Positions 57,345 through 64,000 of a DNA stretch of 64,000 bases are shown here, piece by piece (positions within the stretch are counted from its first letter, which is position 1; each line of letters begins with the position of its first letter). Under the pieces are notes generated by a model. It was not told the DNA's origin. It made no database searches and saw only the letters and a list, made by a program, of their open reading frames with translations. This DNA comes from Rohdeia mirabilis (GTDB taxonomy: Bacteria > Planctomycetota > UBA1135 > GCA-002686595): NCBI GenBank assembly GCA_007750655.1, contig CP036290.1:434001-498000 (forward strand). The letters run 5' to 3'. The position numbers and the translations under genes are program-made.

Positions 57345-58499
57345 ATGAAGCGAATTCTGCCGTGGATCGGGGCCCTCGCCCTCGTCGCCTGGACCGGCGC
57401 GGGAGCAGCGGCGTGGATGCTGACGAAGGACCACGTCACCGTCGTCCTGACCGAGGGCGAGTCGTCGCGGACCGTCGCCGACGACCCGGTCGCGCTCATG
57501 CGTGACGACGTCGCCAGTCTTCAGGCCGACGTGGCCGCGCTCGCGAAGGCCCTCGAGGGGAACCTCGGCGTGCTCGATCAGCGCGACGACGAGCGCGCGG
57601 CACAGCTGCGGCGCGAACTCGCCGACGTGCGCACCGAACTCGCGCGCCTCCAGGGCGCCGGCGAGGGCGCGCTGGTCGCCGAGATCGGAGCGCTGCGGCG
57701 CGAACTGACGTCCACTTCGGCGCGCGCCACCGTGCGCCGCGCCGGAGCGGGTGAGGGAGAGACTGGGTCGGAGGCACCGCCCGTCGCGACCGATCCGTCG
57801 GACGCGGTGGCGGTGTCCTCCGGCCTTTCCCCCGCATCCGAGGAGGAGGTGGTGGTCGAAGCCGTGGAGGTCGCGGTCGAAGAGGTCGCTCCGGCGCCGC
57901 GCGCGAGCTTCCTCGCGTTCTCGCTGCCTTCCGACGACTTCCGCTTCGACGAACGCCGCAGCTGGACCGTCGTCCCGAACCTCAGTCGAGTCGGGTTCGA
58001 CGGCGTGAGCACGCTGCACGACTTCACCGGGACGACCTCGGCGATCGCGGGCACCATGGACTTCGATCTGGCGCACCCCGCCGACGAACCCCACGGTCAC
58101 ATCGAGGTCGAGAGCCGCAGCCTGCGCACCGGAAGCGACGGCCGCGACTCCGAGATGTTCGACGTCATCGCGGTGGACGACTACGAACAGTTCGTGTTCG
58201 AGCTCACCGCATTCGAACCCGAGTCCGTCGACGTGGACGGGCGCACGGTCCACGGCACCGCGCGCGGCACGATGACGATCCGCGGCGTGTCCCAGGACCT
58301 CGCGTTCCCCGTCACGGCTGCGGTCGACGCGAGTCGCCGCCTGTCGCTCGACGGCGAGACCACGCTGCACCTGCCCGACTTCGGCGTCCCGGTGCCGAAC
58401 AAGCTCGGACTGATCACGATGGAGGACGACATCCGCCTGTGGATCGCGGTCCGCGCGCGGCTCGAGCCCCGCACGGAAGCCAAGGGAGGGCGCTCGTGA
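57345..58499 (+). CDS. YceI-like domain protein with membrane anchor and coiled coil
   Basis: This 384-residue protein has a signal anchor at about 5-25 (L-P-W-I-G-A-L-A-L-V-A-W-T-G). A coiled coil follows at about 50-120 (L-Q-A-D-V-A-A-L-A-K-A-L, R-R-E-L-A-D-V-R-T-E-L), then an acidic linker rich in E-V-V-V-E-A-V-E. A YceI lipocalin-like domain fills about 205-378 (W-T-V-V-P-N-L-S-R-V-G-F, M-T-I-R-G-V-S-Q-D-L-A-F-P-V). YceI proteins bind long isoprenoid or fatty chains in a barrel, so a periplasmic carrier for the cluster's lipid is plausible. It heads the plus-strand operon, divergent from the MMPL gene. Confidence 0.87.
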   Translation: MKRILPWIGALALVAWTGAGAAAWMLTKDHVTVVLTEGESSRTVADDPVALMRDDVASLQADVAALAKALEGNLGVLDQRDDERAAQLRRELADVRTELARLQGAGEGALVAEIGALRRELTSTSARATVRRAGAGEGETGSEAPPVATDPSDAVAVSSGLSPASEEEVVVEAVEVAVEEVAPAPRASFLAFSLPSDDFRFDERRSWTVVPNLSRVGFDGVSTLHDFTGTTSAIAGTMDFDLAHPADEPHGHIEVESRSLRTGSDGRDSEMFDVIAVDDYEQFVFELTAFEPESVDVDGRTVHGTARGTMTIRGVSQDLAFPVTAAVDASRRLSLDGETTLHLPDFGVPVPNKLGLITMEDDIRLWIAVRARLEPRTEAKGGRS

Positions 58500-58930
58500 G
58501 CCGACGCTTCGGACTTCGAACCGCGGCGCCCGCTCTGGCCGTCGCCGCGTTGTTCACCGGGTGCCACAGCGCCGTGCTCGACGCCGAGCAGCGCGCCGTC
58601 GTGGACCCGCTCGACGAACTGGTCTGGGCGCCGGGCACCGCTGCGGACGTGCCCGGGTCGTACACCTCGGTGCGGATCGAAGGTCCGGCCGCGGCCGTGC
58701 TGATCGAGGTGCACTACCGCTTCGACGCGGACGGGACCTTCACCGGCGCCGGGCTCGTCTCGCAACCCACCTACGCCTTCCAGGTGCTCAACGGTGAGTG
58801 GCGCGTCGAGGACGGACTGCTGTTCTTGAGTGCGGACGGTGCACCGGCCACCCTGGAGGTTGCCGAGGAGTACCTGCGCATGGCCGGGGACGAGGGGATC
58901 GTCCTGTTGCAGCGGAGGCCCGAGGCGTGA
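58496..58930 (+). CDS. Small lipoprotein, unknown function
   Basis: This 144-residue lipoprotein has the signal peptide A-L-A-V-A-A-L-F-T-G-C, with lipidated Cys at 23. The mature part contains P-G-S-Y-T-S-V-R-I-E and F-D-A-D-G-T-F-T-G-A-G-L, then L-N-G-E-W-R-V-E-D-G-L-L-F-L. This strand pattern is seen in small beta-barrel lipocalin-like or TIGR03067-like proteins. The GTG start overlaps the YceI stop (GTGA) and the TGA overlaps the next GTG, so it is translated in step with the cluster. Confidence 0.8.
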   Translation: MSRRFGLRTAAPALAVAALFTGCHSAVLDAEQRAVVDPLDELVWAPGTAADVPGSYTSVRIEGPAAAVLIEVHYRFDADGTFTGAGLVSQPTYAFQVLNGEWRVEDGLLFLSADGAPATLEVAEEYLRMAGDEGIVLLQRRPEA

Positions 58931-59652
58931 TCCACGTGGCCAACGACCTCGAGCTCTACGAACGTCACGCGGACGAATGGTGGGATCCGTCCTCGCCCGT
59001 CTTCCGCTCGCTGCGCGCCACCAAGGCGTTGCACATCGAGATCCTCGACGAATTGATCGAGCAGGAGCTCGGCGGGCGGGCGCCCTTCGCGGTGGACCTG
59101 GGCTGTGGCGGGGGACTGCTCGCGGTTCCGATCAGCCGGCACACCGACCACATGGTCGGGATCGATCGCAGCGGAGCCAGTGTCGCCGCCGCGAATCGTG
59201 AAGCCCGCCGGACCGGCGCATCGTGCCACTTCGTGCGCGGAGACGTGGCCGACGTGCCGCTGGCGTCGGGGATCGCCGACCTGGTCGTGCTCAGCGACGT
59301 CGTCGAGCACGTGCCCGATCCCGAGCGCGTCGTGCGGGAAGCGGCGCGCCTGCTGCGACCCGGTGGAATCGTCTTCGTGAACACGCTCGCGCGCACGTTG
59401 CGCGCGCACCTGCTCGCGGTGACGTTCGCCGAAGGGGTGGGGCTCGTTCCGCGCGGGACCCACGATCCGAAGATGTTCGTGCTGCCGGAAGACTTGATCC
59501 GGATGGCCGACGGGGCAGGGCTCGAGCTCGTGCGCCTCGAGGGAGAAGCCCCGATGATTCGTCGAACCTTGCGCACCTGGGCGATCCATCTGAGGCGTTC
59601 GAGCAACGTGGCGGTGTCGTACAACGCGACCTTCCGCCGGCGGGCCGACTGA
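58927..59652 (+). CDS. Class I SAM-dependent methyltransferase, UbiG-like
   Basis: This 241-residue methyltransferase opens Y-E-R-H-A-D-E-W-W-D-P, close to the UbiG start. The SAM-binding motif I is V-D-L-G-C-G-G-G-L-L at about 56-65, motif II includes D-L-V-V-L-S-D-V-V-E-H-V, and L-R-P-G-G-I-V-F-V-N-T is motif III. UbiG-like enzymes O-methylate catechol or phenol rings, which suits an alkylresorcinol-type product. The GTG start overlaps the lipoprotein stop. It is probably the ring methylase of the cluster. Confidence 0.88.
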   Translation: MIHVANDLELYERHADEWWDPSSPVFRSLRATKALHIEILDELIEQELGGRAPFAVDLGCGGGLLAVPISRHTDHMVGIDRSGASVAAANREARRTGASCHFVRGDVADVPLASGIADLVVLSDVVEHVPDPERVVREAARLLRPGGIVFVNTLARTLRAHLLAVTFAEGVGLVPRGTHDPKMFVLPEDLIRMADGAGLELVRLEGEAPMIRRTLRTWAIHLRRSSNVAVSYNATFRRRAD

Positions 59653-59682
59653 GGGATCGGAGACTCTCGAGGAGTCCGCACC

Positions 59683-60465
59683 ATGAGTGGAACAACGATC
59701 GAAGCCGCGGCTCAGAGCCCGGCATCTGGGGAAGGTGTGTTCGAACGGCGCTTCACGGCGATCGTCGCGGCACTCCTCTGTCACACGACGTTCGTCGTCG
59801 CCGTCGGCGCGATGTTCGTCGGACTGTGGAACGGGATGGGCGTCGGGATCGGGCGACTCGAGGGCTCGAGCGCCTGGATCGCGAACACGCTCCTGCTGCT
59901 GCAGTTCCCGCTCTTCCACTCGCTCGCGCTGTCGAGTCGCGGCCGTGCGGTCATGGCGCGCCTGGTTCCGCGCGGCCACGGACGGACGTTGGCGCCGACC
60001 ACGTTCGCGGCCTTCGCGGCGTTGCAGGCCTTGGTCACGTTCGGACTCTGGTCGCCCAGTGGGATCGAACTCTGGCGCCCGGAAGGTGCGTGGTACTGGG
60101 CCTGGACCGTGCCCTACGCCGGCGCCTGGATCTTCCTTCTGATGGCGCTGCGCGACGGCGGCATCGGACTGCAATCGGGGGCGATCGGCTGGCAGGCTCT
60201 GTGGGCCGGTCGCGCCCCGCGCTTCGGTGGCATGCCGACCAGCGGAACCTTCGCCATCTGCCGTCAGCCGATCTACCTCGGATTCGCTCTCACGCTCTGG
60301 GCCGGACCCGTCTGGACCGCCGATCACCTGTTCATCGCCTTGGTCTGGACCGCGTACTGCGCGATCGGACCGATCCTCAAGGAACGTCGGTTCCGCGCGC
60401 GCTACGGTGCCGCCTTCGAGGACTACCAGGCGAGCACTCCATACTTCCTTCCCAAGATCTTCTGA
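59683..60465 (+). CDS. Isoprenylcysteine carboxyl methyltransferase-like membrane protein
   Basis: This 260-residue protein has about six membrane helices. The C-terminal part has I-C-R-Q-P-I-Y-L-G-F-A-L-T-L-W and K-E-R-R-F-R-A-R-Y-G-A-A-F-E-D-Y, the cofactor-binding motifs of the ICMT/PEMT group. Bacterial members next to type III polyketide synthases (SrsB, BpsB) methylate alkylresorcinols or alkylpyrones, so a lipid O-methylase is likely. A GAGGAG ribosome-binding site at 59669-59674 lies 8 nt before the ATG. The gene ends in TGATG with the PKS. Confidence 0.87.
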   Translation: MSGTTIEAAAQSPASGEGVFERRFTAIVAALLCHTTFVVAVGAMFVGLWNGMGVGIGRLEGSSAWIANTLLLLQFPLFHSLALSSRGRAVMARLVPRGHGRTLAPTTFAAFAALQALVTFGLWSPSGIELWRPEGAWYWAWTVPYAGAWIFLLMALRDGGIGLQSGAIGWQALWAGRAPRFGGMPTSGTFAICRQPIYLGFALTLWAGPVWTADHLFIALVWTAYCAIGPILKERRFRARYGAAFEDYQASTPYFLPKIF

Positions 60466-61526
60466 TGAGAATCGTCTCCGTCGGGCGCGCCCTGCCCGAG
60501 CACCGCTACGAACAGGCCGAGATCACGGCCCAGTTGCAGTCGTTGCTCGACGTTCCCGATGAACTGCGACGGCGTGTCGACGTCCTGCACGAGCGGGTTC
60601 GCGTCGGCCACCGCCACTTGGCGCTGCCGCTCGAGGCCTACTCGGACCTCGCGACGTTCGGCCAGGCCAACAACGCCTGGATCCGCTGCGCCATCGACCT
60701 CGGCGAGCGCGCCGTCAACGACGCGCTCGACCGCGCCGGTCTCGGAGTGAAGGACGTGGACATCATGTTCGACGTCACGGTCACAGGGCTCGCGAGTCCG
60801 GCGCTCGACGCGCGCCTCGTCAATCGCATGGGGCTGCGGACCGACATGAAGCGCGTGCCGATCTTCGGCCTCGGATGCGTCGCCGGCGTGGCCGGAATCT
60901 CGCGCGCCGTCGACTACCTGAAGGGCCACCCGAACGAAGTGGCCGTGCTGCTCTCGGTCGAGCTCTGTTCGCTGAACCTCCAGCGCGGCGACCTCTCGAC
61001 GGCCGCCATGATCTCGACCGGCCTGTTCGGCGACGGAGCCGCGGCGGTGGTGCTGGTGGGCGAGGAGCGCGCGCGCGCGATGGGTCTCGAGGCGCCCGCG
61101 GTCCGCACGACGCGCTCGGTGTTCTACCCGGACACCGAGGACATCATGGGCTGGGACATCTCCGAGAACGGGTTCCGCATCGTGCTGTCCGAAGGCGTTC
61201 CGCGGGTGGCGCGCGAGAACCTCGGCCCGGACGTGACCGCCTTCCTGGCCGAGCACGACCTCACGCCGCGCGACGTGGCGAGTTGGGTCTGCCACCCGGG
61301 CGGTCCGAAGGTGCTCGAGGCGATGCGCGACTCGCTCGAGCTCACGGACGACGACGTGGCGCTCTCGTGGAAGGTGCTCGCCGAACAGGGCAACCTGTCG
61401 AGCACGAGCGTCCTGATGGTGCTGCGCGAGGTCTTCGACGGCCGCCGCCCCGAGCCCGGTGACGTCGGGATGTTGGTCGCGATGGGGCCGGGCTTCTGCT
61501 CCGAGATGATTCTCGTCGACTGGTAG
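60465..61526 (+). CDS. Type III polyketide synthase
   Basis: This 353-residue member of the chalcone/stilbene synthase family has the full catalytic triad: Cys138 (G-L-G-C-V-A-G), His277 (V-C-H-P-G-G-P-K) and Asn310 (G-N-L-S-S-T-S). G-D-G-A-A-A-V-V-L near 189 and the terminal G-P-G-F are also conserved. Bacterial relatives extend a fatty acyl starter with malonyl-CoA to alkylresorcinols or alkylpyrones. The ATG overlaps the preceding stop, and the gene is last in a five-gene plus-strand operon. The product class follows from context; starter length and ring type cannot be read. Confidence 0.93.
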   Translation: MRIVSVGRALPEHRYEQAEITAQLQSLLDVPDELRRRVDVLHERVRVGHRHLALPLEAYSDLATFGQANNAWIRCAIDLGERAVNDALDRAGLGVKDVDIMFDVTVTGLASPALDARLVNRMGLRTDMKRVPIFGLGCVAGVAGISRAVDYLKGHPNEVAVLLSVELCSLNLQRGDLSTAAMISTGLFGDGAAAVVLVGEERARAMGLEAPAVRTTRSVFYPDTEDIMGWDISENGFRIVLSEGVPRVARENLGPDVTAFLAEHDLTPRDVASWVCHPGGPKVLEAMRDSLELTDDDVALSWKVLAEQGNLSSTSVLMVLREVFDGRRPEPGDVGMLVAMGPGFCSEMILVDW

Positions 61527-61563
61527 GAGACTGGAGCCGGCCGCGCGATCGTCGCTGCGGCGT

Positions 61564-61677
61564 GTCGGTCGTCCGCCGCGTGGGGTCGGGCGCAGTGGCG
61601 AGTCGGTCGTCCGCCGCGTGGGTTCGGGCGCAGTGGCGTGTCGGTCGTCCGCTCCGTAGTCTCGGGCGATGGCGACG
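61564..61677 (+). repeat. Three 38-bp tandem repeats containing a promoter and start codon
   Basis: Units gtcggtcgtccg... begin at 61564, 61602 and 61640. Copies 1 and 2 are nearly identical. Copy 3 differs at the bases that form the TAGTCT box and the ATG at 61669 of the dehydrogenase gene; the matching place in copies 1 and 2 reads GTGGCGA. Confidence 0.85.
61657..61662 (+). promoter_or_regulatory. -10-like box TAGTCT, leaderless type
   Basis: TAGTCT lies inside the third 38-bp repeat and ends 6 nt before the ATG at 61669. Confidence 0.55.
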
Positions 61678-62631
61678 CGCGCGCTGCTCCTGCACTCGGA
61701 CCCCGACGAGCTCTTGCCGCTGCTGGTGGAGCGCTGTCCGGACGCCGATTGGCGCGCCGCGGCCACCCCCGACGAGGTCGAGCCGACGCTCGCGACCCAT
61801 CGGCCCGAGGTGGTCTTCTCGATCAAGCACAACGGCTTTCCCGGGCCCGCGCACCGACCGGCGCTGGCCGCCCCGGACGTGCGCTGGTTCCAGGTCGGCG
61901 GATCGGGCCGCGACCACCTGGGCACCTGGGATCCGGCGCGCGTGACCGTCACGACTTGCGCCGGTGTGCTCGCGCCCTTCCTGGCCGAGCGCGCGCTCGC
62001 GGCGCTGTTGTCGCTGGCCACCGGTCTGCCCGGTCTCTTGCGCGCGCAGGCTGAACGCCGCTGGAGTCCGACGACGTTCCGTCCGCTCGCCGGGCGCACG
62101 CTGCTCGTGGTCGGCGTCGGGCACACGGGCGGGGAGTTCGCGGCTCGCGCCCGCAGCCTGGGGATGCACGTGATCGGCGTTCGCACGAGCCGAGCGCCCC
62201 ATCCCGCGCTCGACGAGGTCCACGGTCCGGACGCTCTGTACGACCTGCTGCCGCGCGCCGACGTGCTGTCCTTGCACGTTCCGCTCGGCGACGCGACGCG
62301 GCACTTGATCGATGCGCGCGCGCTCGCCGCTCTGCCGGTCGGAGCGCTGGTGCTCAACGCGGCGCGCGGTGCGGTCGTCGACCCCGACGCCCTGGTGGCC
62401 GAACTCGAACGCGCACCGTCCGAGCGCCGGATCGCCGGTGCGTGGCTCGACGTGTTCGAGACGGAGCCGCTCCCGTCCGACCACGCGCTGTGGTCGCTCG
62501 AGAACCTGCTGCTGACGCCGCACTGCGCGGACCAGGCCGACGGGTGGCCGATCCTGTTCGCCGAACGCTTCGCCGACAACTGGGAACGACGCCGACGTGG
62601 TCAGGACCTCGTCGGCGTCGTTCGTCCTTGA
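61669..62631 (+). CDS. D-isomer-specific 2-hydroxyacid dehydrogenase
   Basis: This 320-residue NAD(P)-dependent enzyme has the nucleotide fold V-V-G-V-G-H-T-G-G at 147-155. The catalytic triad is Arg233 (N-A-A-R-G-A-V-V-D), Glu266 (D-V-F-E-T-E-P-L-P) and His285 (T-P-H-C-A-D). The N-terminal substrate domain has W-F-Q-V-G-G-S-G. It interconverts a 2-keto acid and a D-2-hydroxy acid, probably glyoxylate or hydroxypyruvate type; specificity is not determined. The gene stands alone downstream of the PKS operon with its own promoter. Confidence 0.92.
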   Translation: MATRALLLHSDPDELLPLLVERCPDADWRAAATPDEVEPTLATHRPEVVFSIKHNGFPGPAHRPALAAPDVRWFQVGGSGRDHLGTWDPARVTVTTCAGVLAPFLAERALAALLSLATGLPGLLRAQAERRWSPTTFRPLAGRTLLVVGVGHTGGEFAARARSLGMHVIGVRTSRAPHPALDEVHGPDALYDLLPRADVLSLHVPLGDATRHLIDARALAALPVGALVLNAARGAVVDPDALVAELERAPSERRIAGAWLDVFETEPLPSDHALWSLENLLLTPHCADQADGWPILFAERFADNWERRRRGQDLVGVVRP

Positions 62632-62676
62632 CGCCTACCGGCGTGTGTGGCGCCGCAGCACTTCGGGTCGTACCGC

Positions 62677-63195
62677 TCAGAGTGTCGCCTGCCAACGACC
62701 CGCGAAAGCGCCGTCCTGGTTCGGGAAGAGCGGGAAGTCGCGGAAGCGTCCGCCGATGGTGCCGATCGGGATGGTGGGGCCGTGCGGCGAGACCTGGCGC
62801 GAGATCGTGCCCTTGAACGAGCCTCTTCCGATCAGGCTCGACGCGGTCCAGTCACCCGAGACTTCGTAGCGCGGCCAAGCCAGCCCGCTGCCGTCGTCGA
62901 GCAGGCCGTCGATGGTGCCGAACCGCAGTGCGAGTGCGGGGCTCTGGATCTCCTCGAGCGACACCTTCAGCTCGAAGACCGTGGCGCCCGACGCGTCCGC
63001 GATTGTTCCGCTCGCGACGCCGAGCGAGCCCACATCCTGTGGCAGGTCCCACAGGCCGAAGGTCGCGCCGAGAACCTGCATCGGCGGTGCAGGTGCGGCG
63101 TCGAGTGGGGACGCGTCGAACGTGAACAGCGCGAGCGTGGCGGCCGTCGTGAGTGCGGCGCCGGTACCGAGGCGAGTGAGCAAGTTGCGAGTCAT
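62677..63195 (-). CDS. Exported protein of unknown function
   Basis: This 172-residue protein has a signal peptide at about 1-33 (L-T-R-L-G-T-G-A-A-L-T-T-A-A-T-L-A-L-F), probably cleaved after A-A-P or nearby with no lipobox. The mature part has short Gly-bounded strands (F-G-L-W-D-L-P, L-G-V-A-S-G-T-I, Y-E-V-S-G-D-W-T-A) and ends G-R-F-R-D-F-P...F-A-G-R-W-Q-A. An AGGT sequence 5 nt before the ATG at 63195 supports the start. I recognise no family. The 241 bp between it and the next gene contain a few short imperfect gtgcgaccg repeats and nothing else. Confidence 0.75.
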   Translation of the reverse strand: MTRNLLTRLGTGAALTTAATLALFTFDASPLDAAPAPPMQVLGATFGLWDLPQDVGSLGVASGTIADASGATVFELKVSLEEIQSPALALRFGTIDGLLDDGSGLAWPRYEVSGDWTASSLIGRGSFKGTISRQVSPHGPTIPIGTIGGRFRDFPLFPNQDGAFAGRWQATL

Positions 63196-63436
63196 CGGGA
63201 CCTCATTCGTGGGGCGTTGCGAGTGAGACTCCGCTCGGGACATCGAGCGGTTGTCGGACCCGAGCCCTAGCGTGGTTGCGACGCGCCGTCACGAGCGCGA
63301 CGACGACGCCCGTGCCACCGTTCCAGTGCGACCGCTACTGTGCGATCGTTCCCGTGCGACCGTCCCCGCGCCTCTCGACGGCATTGCCACGACGGCGTGT
63401 AGGTACCGCTCGTTCCGCGTGAAGCGGGCGTGCGTG

Positions 63437-64000
63437 TCAGACGAAGTAGATCACGATGTCCACCGCGATCAGCACGATGATGATCCACTCGAGGATCTCG
63501 GAGCGTCGGTGCGCGGCCTGGTCCGCGAGACTGCCGTAGATGCTGTGCAGCGTGCCGAGTTTGCGCGCGATGGCCGAGTCCCAGTCGTCGAAGTGGAAGC
63601 GTCGCGACGCCGCCCGGTAGAGCCGCGCGAGGTAGTCGTCGCCGAAGAGCTTCAGCGCGTTGTCGATGCCCTGGTGCAGCAGCGCGTCGTCGGCCTCGGT
63701 GCGCCCGATGCGTTCCAGTTCGCGCCGCAACGACGTCCAGGCTCCGAGCGTCGTGCGCGGCGCCGTCAGCAGGCGGTAGGCCGCTTCCGTCTCCTCGTCG
63801 AGGCGGTCGTCCAGCAGGCGCAGTTCGAGCAACTCCACCGTGGCGAGCTCGAGCAGCAGACGTTCGTCGTCGGTCTCGTGCCCGACCAGGATCGCTCCCA
63901 ACCAGTCCACCAGCGCCAGGTCGCGGACGCCGTACGAGATCGGCGTGTCGAGCGCGTCGCGCACCTCTTGCTCGGAGAGTCGCTCCGCCTCCGCACGCAG
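63437..64000 (-). CDS. RMD1/YagE family (DUF155) protein, N-terminus outside window
   Basis: About 187 C-terminal residues are visible, and the frame runs open off the right edge. The region has L-T-A-P-R-T-T-L-G-A-W-T-S-L and a helical stretch. The closing S-E-I-L-E-W-I-I-I-V-L-I-A-V-D-I-V-I-Y-F is the single membrane helix that ends DUF155 proteins. The yeast relatives Rmd1/Rmd8 act in cytokinesis and mitochondrial translation, but the bacterial role is unknown. The internal GTG at 63964 is not the true start. Confidence 0.85.
   Translation of the reverse strand: MRAEAERLSEQEVRDALDTPISYGVRDLALVDWLGAILVGHETDDERLLLELATVELLELRLLDDRLDEETEAAYRLLTAPRTTLGAWTSLRRELERIGRTEADDALLHQGIDNALKLFGDDYLARLYRAASRRFHFDDWDSAIARKLGTLHSIYGSLADQAAHRRSEILEWIIIVLIAVDIVIYFV

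Noticed and set aside
61562..61945. GTG-started frame through the 38-bp repeats
   Set aside because: It overlaps the dehydrogenase in another frame and is Arg/Val repeat-derived sequence with no domain.

Overview
The window is GC-rich bacterial chromosome (roughly 70 % G+C by eye, strong GC3 bias) with no rRNA, tRNA, CRISPR array or transposase that I could see. The gene content suggests a Planctomycetota-like bacterium, possibly of a marine Poly30/Pla163-type lineage. It includes a DUF1080 (3-keto-disaccharide hydrolase) lipoprotein, a DUF4212/VC_2705 sodium symporter pair, many large secreted proteins of unknown function, and mostly non-Shine-Dalgarno starts. This placement is inference, not proof.

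Layout. 1-8.6 kb: a 5'-truncated NAD-dependent epimerase, a two-subunit Na+/solute symporter, a 35-aa Cys-rich protein, a SulP anion transporter, a 1-kb spacer holding three 201-bp tandem repeats, a K+ channel ending in a zinc ribbon, a DUF1080 lipoprotein and a DUF502 membrane protein. 8.7-29.8 kb: nine consecutive, same-strand, 720-821-aa paralogues. Each has one N-terminal membrane anchor, a W-S-D-L domain with a C-P-R motif, beta-sandwich-like regions and a C-terminal L-L-P-x-T-E-Y...T-G-x-P-G-S module. They are followed by a divergent member with an internal membrane segment (30.1 kb), a short lipoprotein carrying only the terminal module (31.9 kb) and a tenth full-length member (35.9 kb). 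This unnamed family is the most distinctive content of the window.

32.6-49.6 kb: DNA repair genes (Nei, Ada/AraC/MGMT fusion, Lhr helicase, Nei2-like glycosylase) mixed with a GNAT acetyltransferase, an orphan FliD-like flagellar cap protein, a Phd/PIN toxin-antitoxin pair, a carboxypeptidase-regulatory-like lipoprotein, LapA and a split YeeE/YedE transporter. 49.5-53.8 kb (minus): a translationally coupled operon of sensor kinase, NtrC-type sigma-54 activator and membrane acyltransferase. 53.8-61.5 kb: a divergent cluster of GGR-type FAD oxidoreductase and MMPL exporter (minus) facing YceI, lipoprotein, UbiG-like methyltransferase, isoprenylcysteine-type methyltransferase and type III polyketide synthase (plus). 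I read it as a phenolic-lipid or alkylpyrone biosynthesis and export locus. 61.6-64 kb: a 2-hydroxyacid dehydrogenase whose promoter and start lie in a 38-bp tandem repeat, an exported protein and a truncated RMD1/DUF155 protein.

Regulatory pattern. At least 14 genes have a TA(G/A/T)NNT hexamer ending 6-8 nt before the start codon, which predicts leaderless transcripts. In four places the TAG stop of the upstream gene is the first half of this hexamer. A fold-back repeat family built on cggtacggcgtcaggcac, with GNRA-loop hairpins, follows the stop codons of several genes in the first 11 kb.
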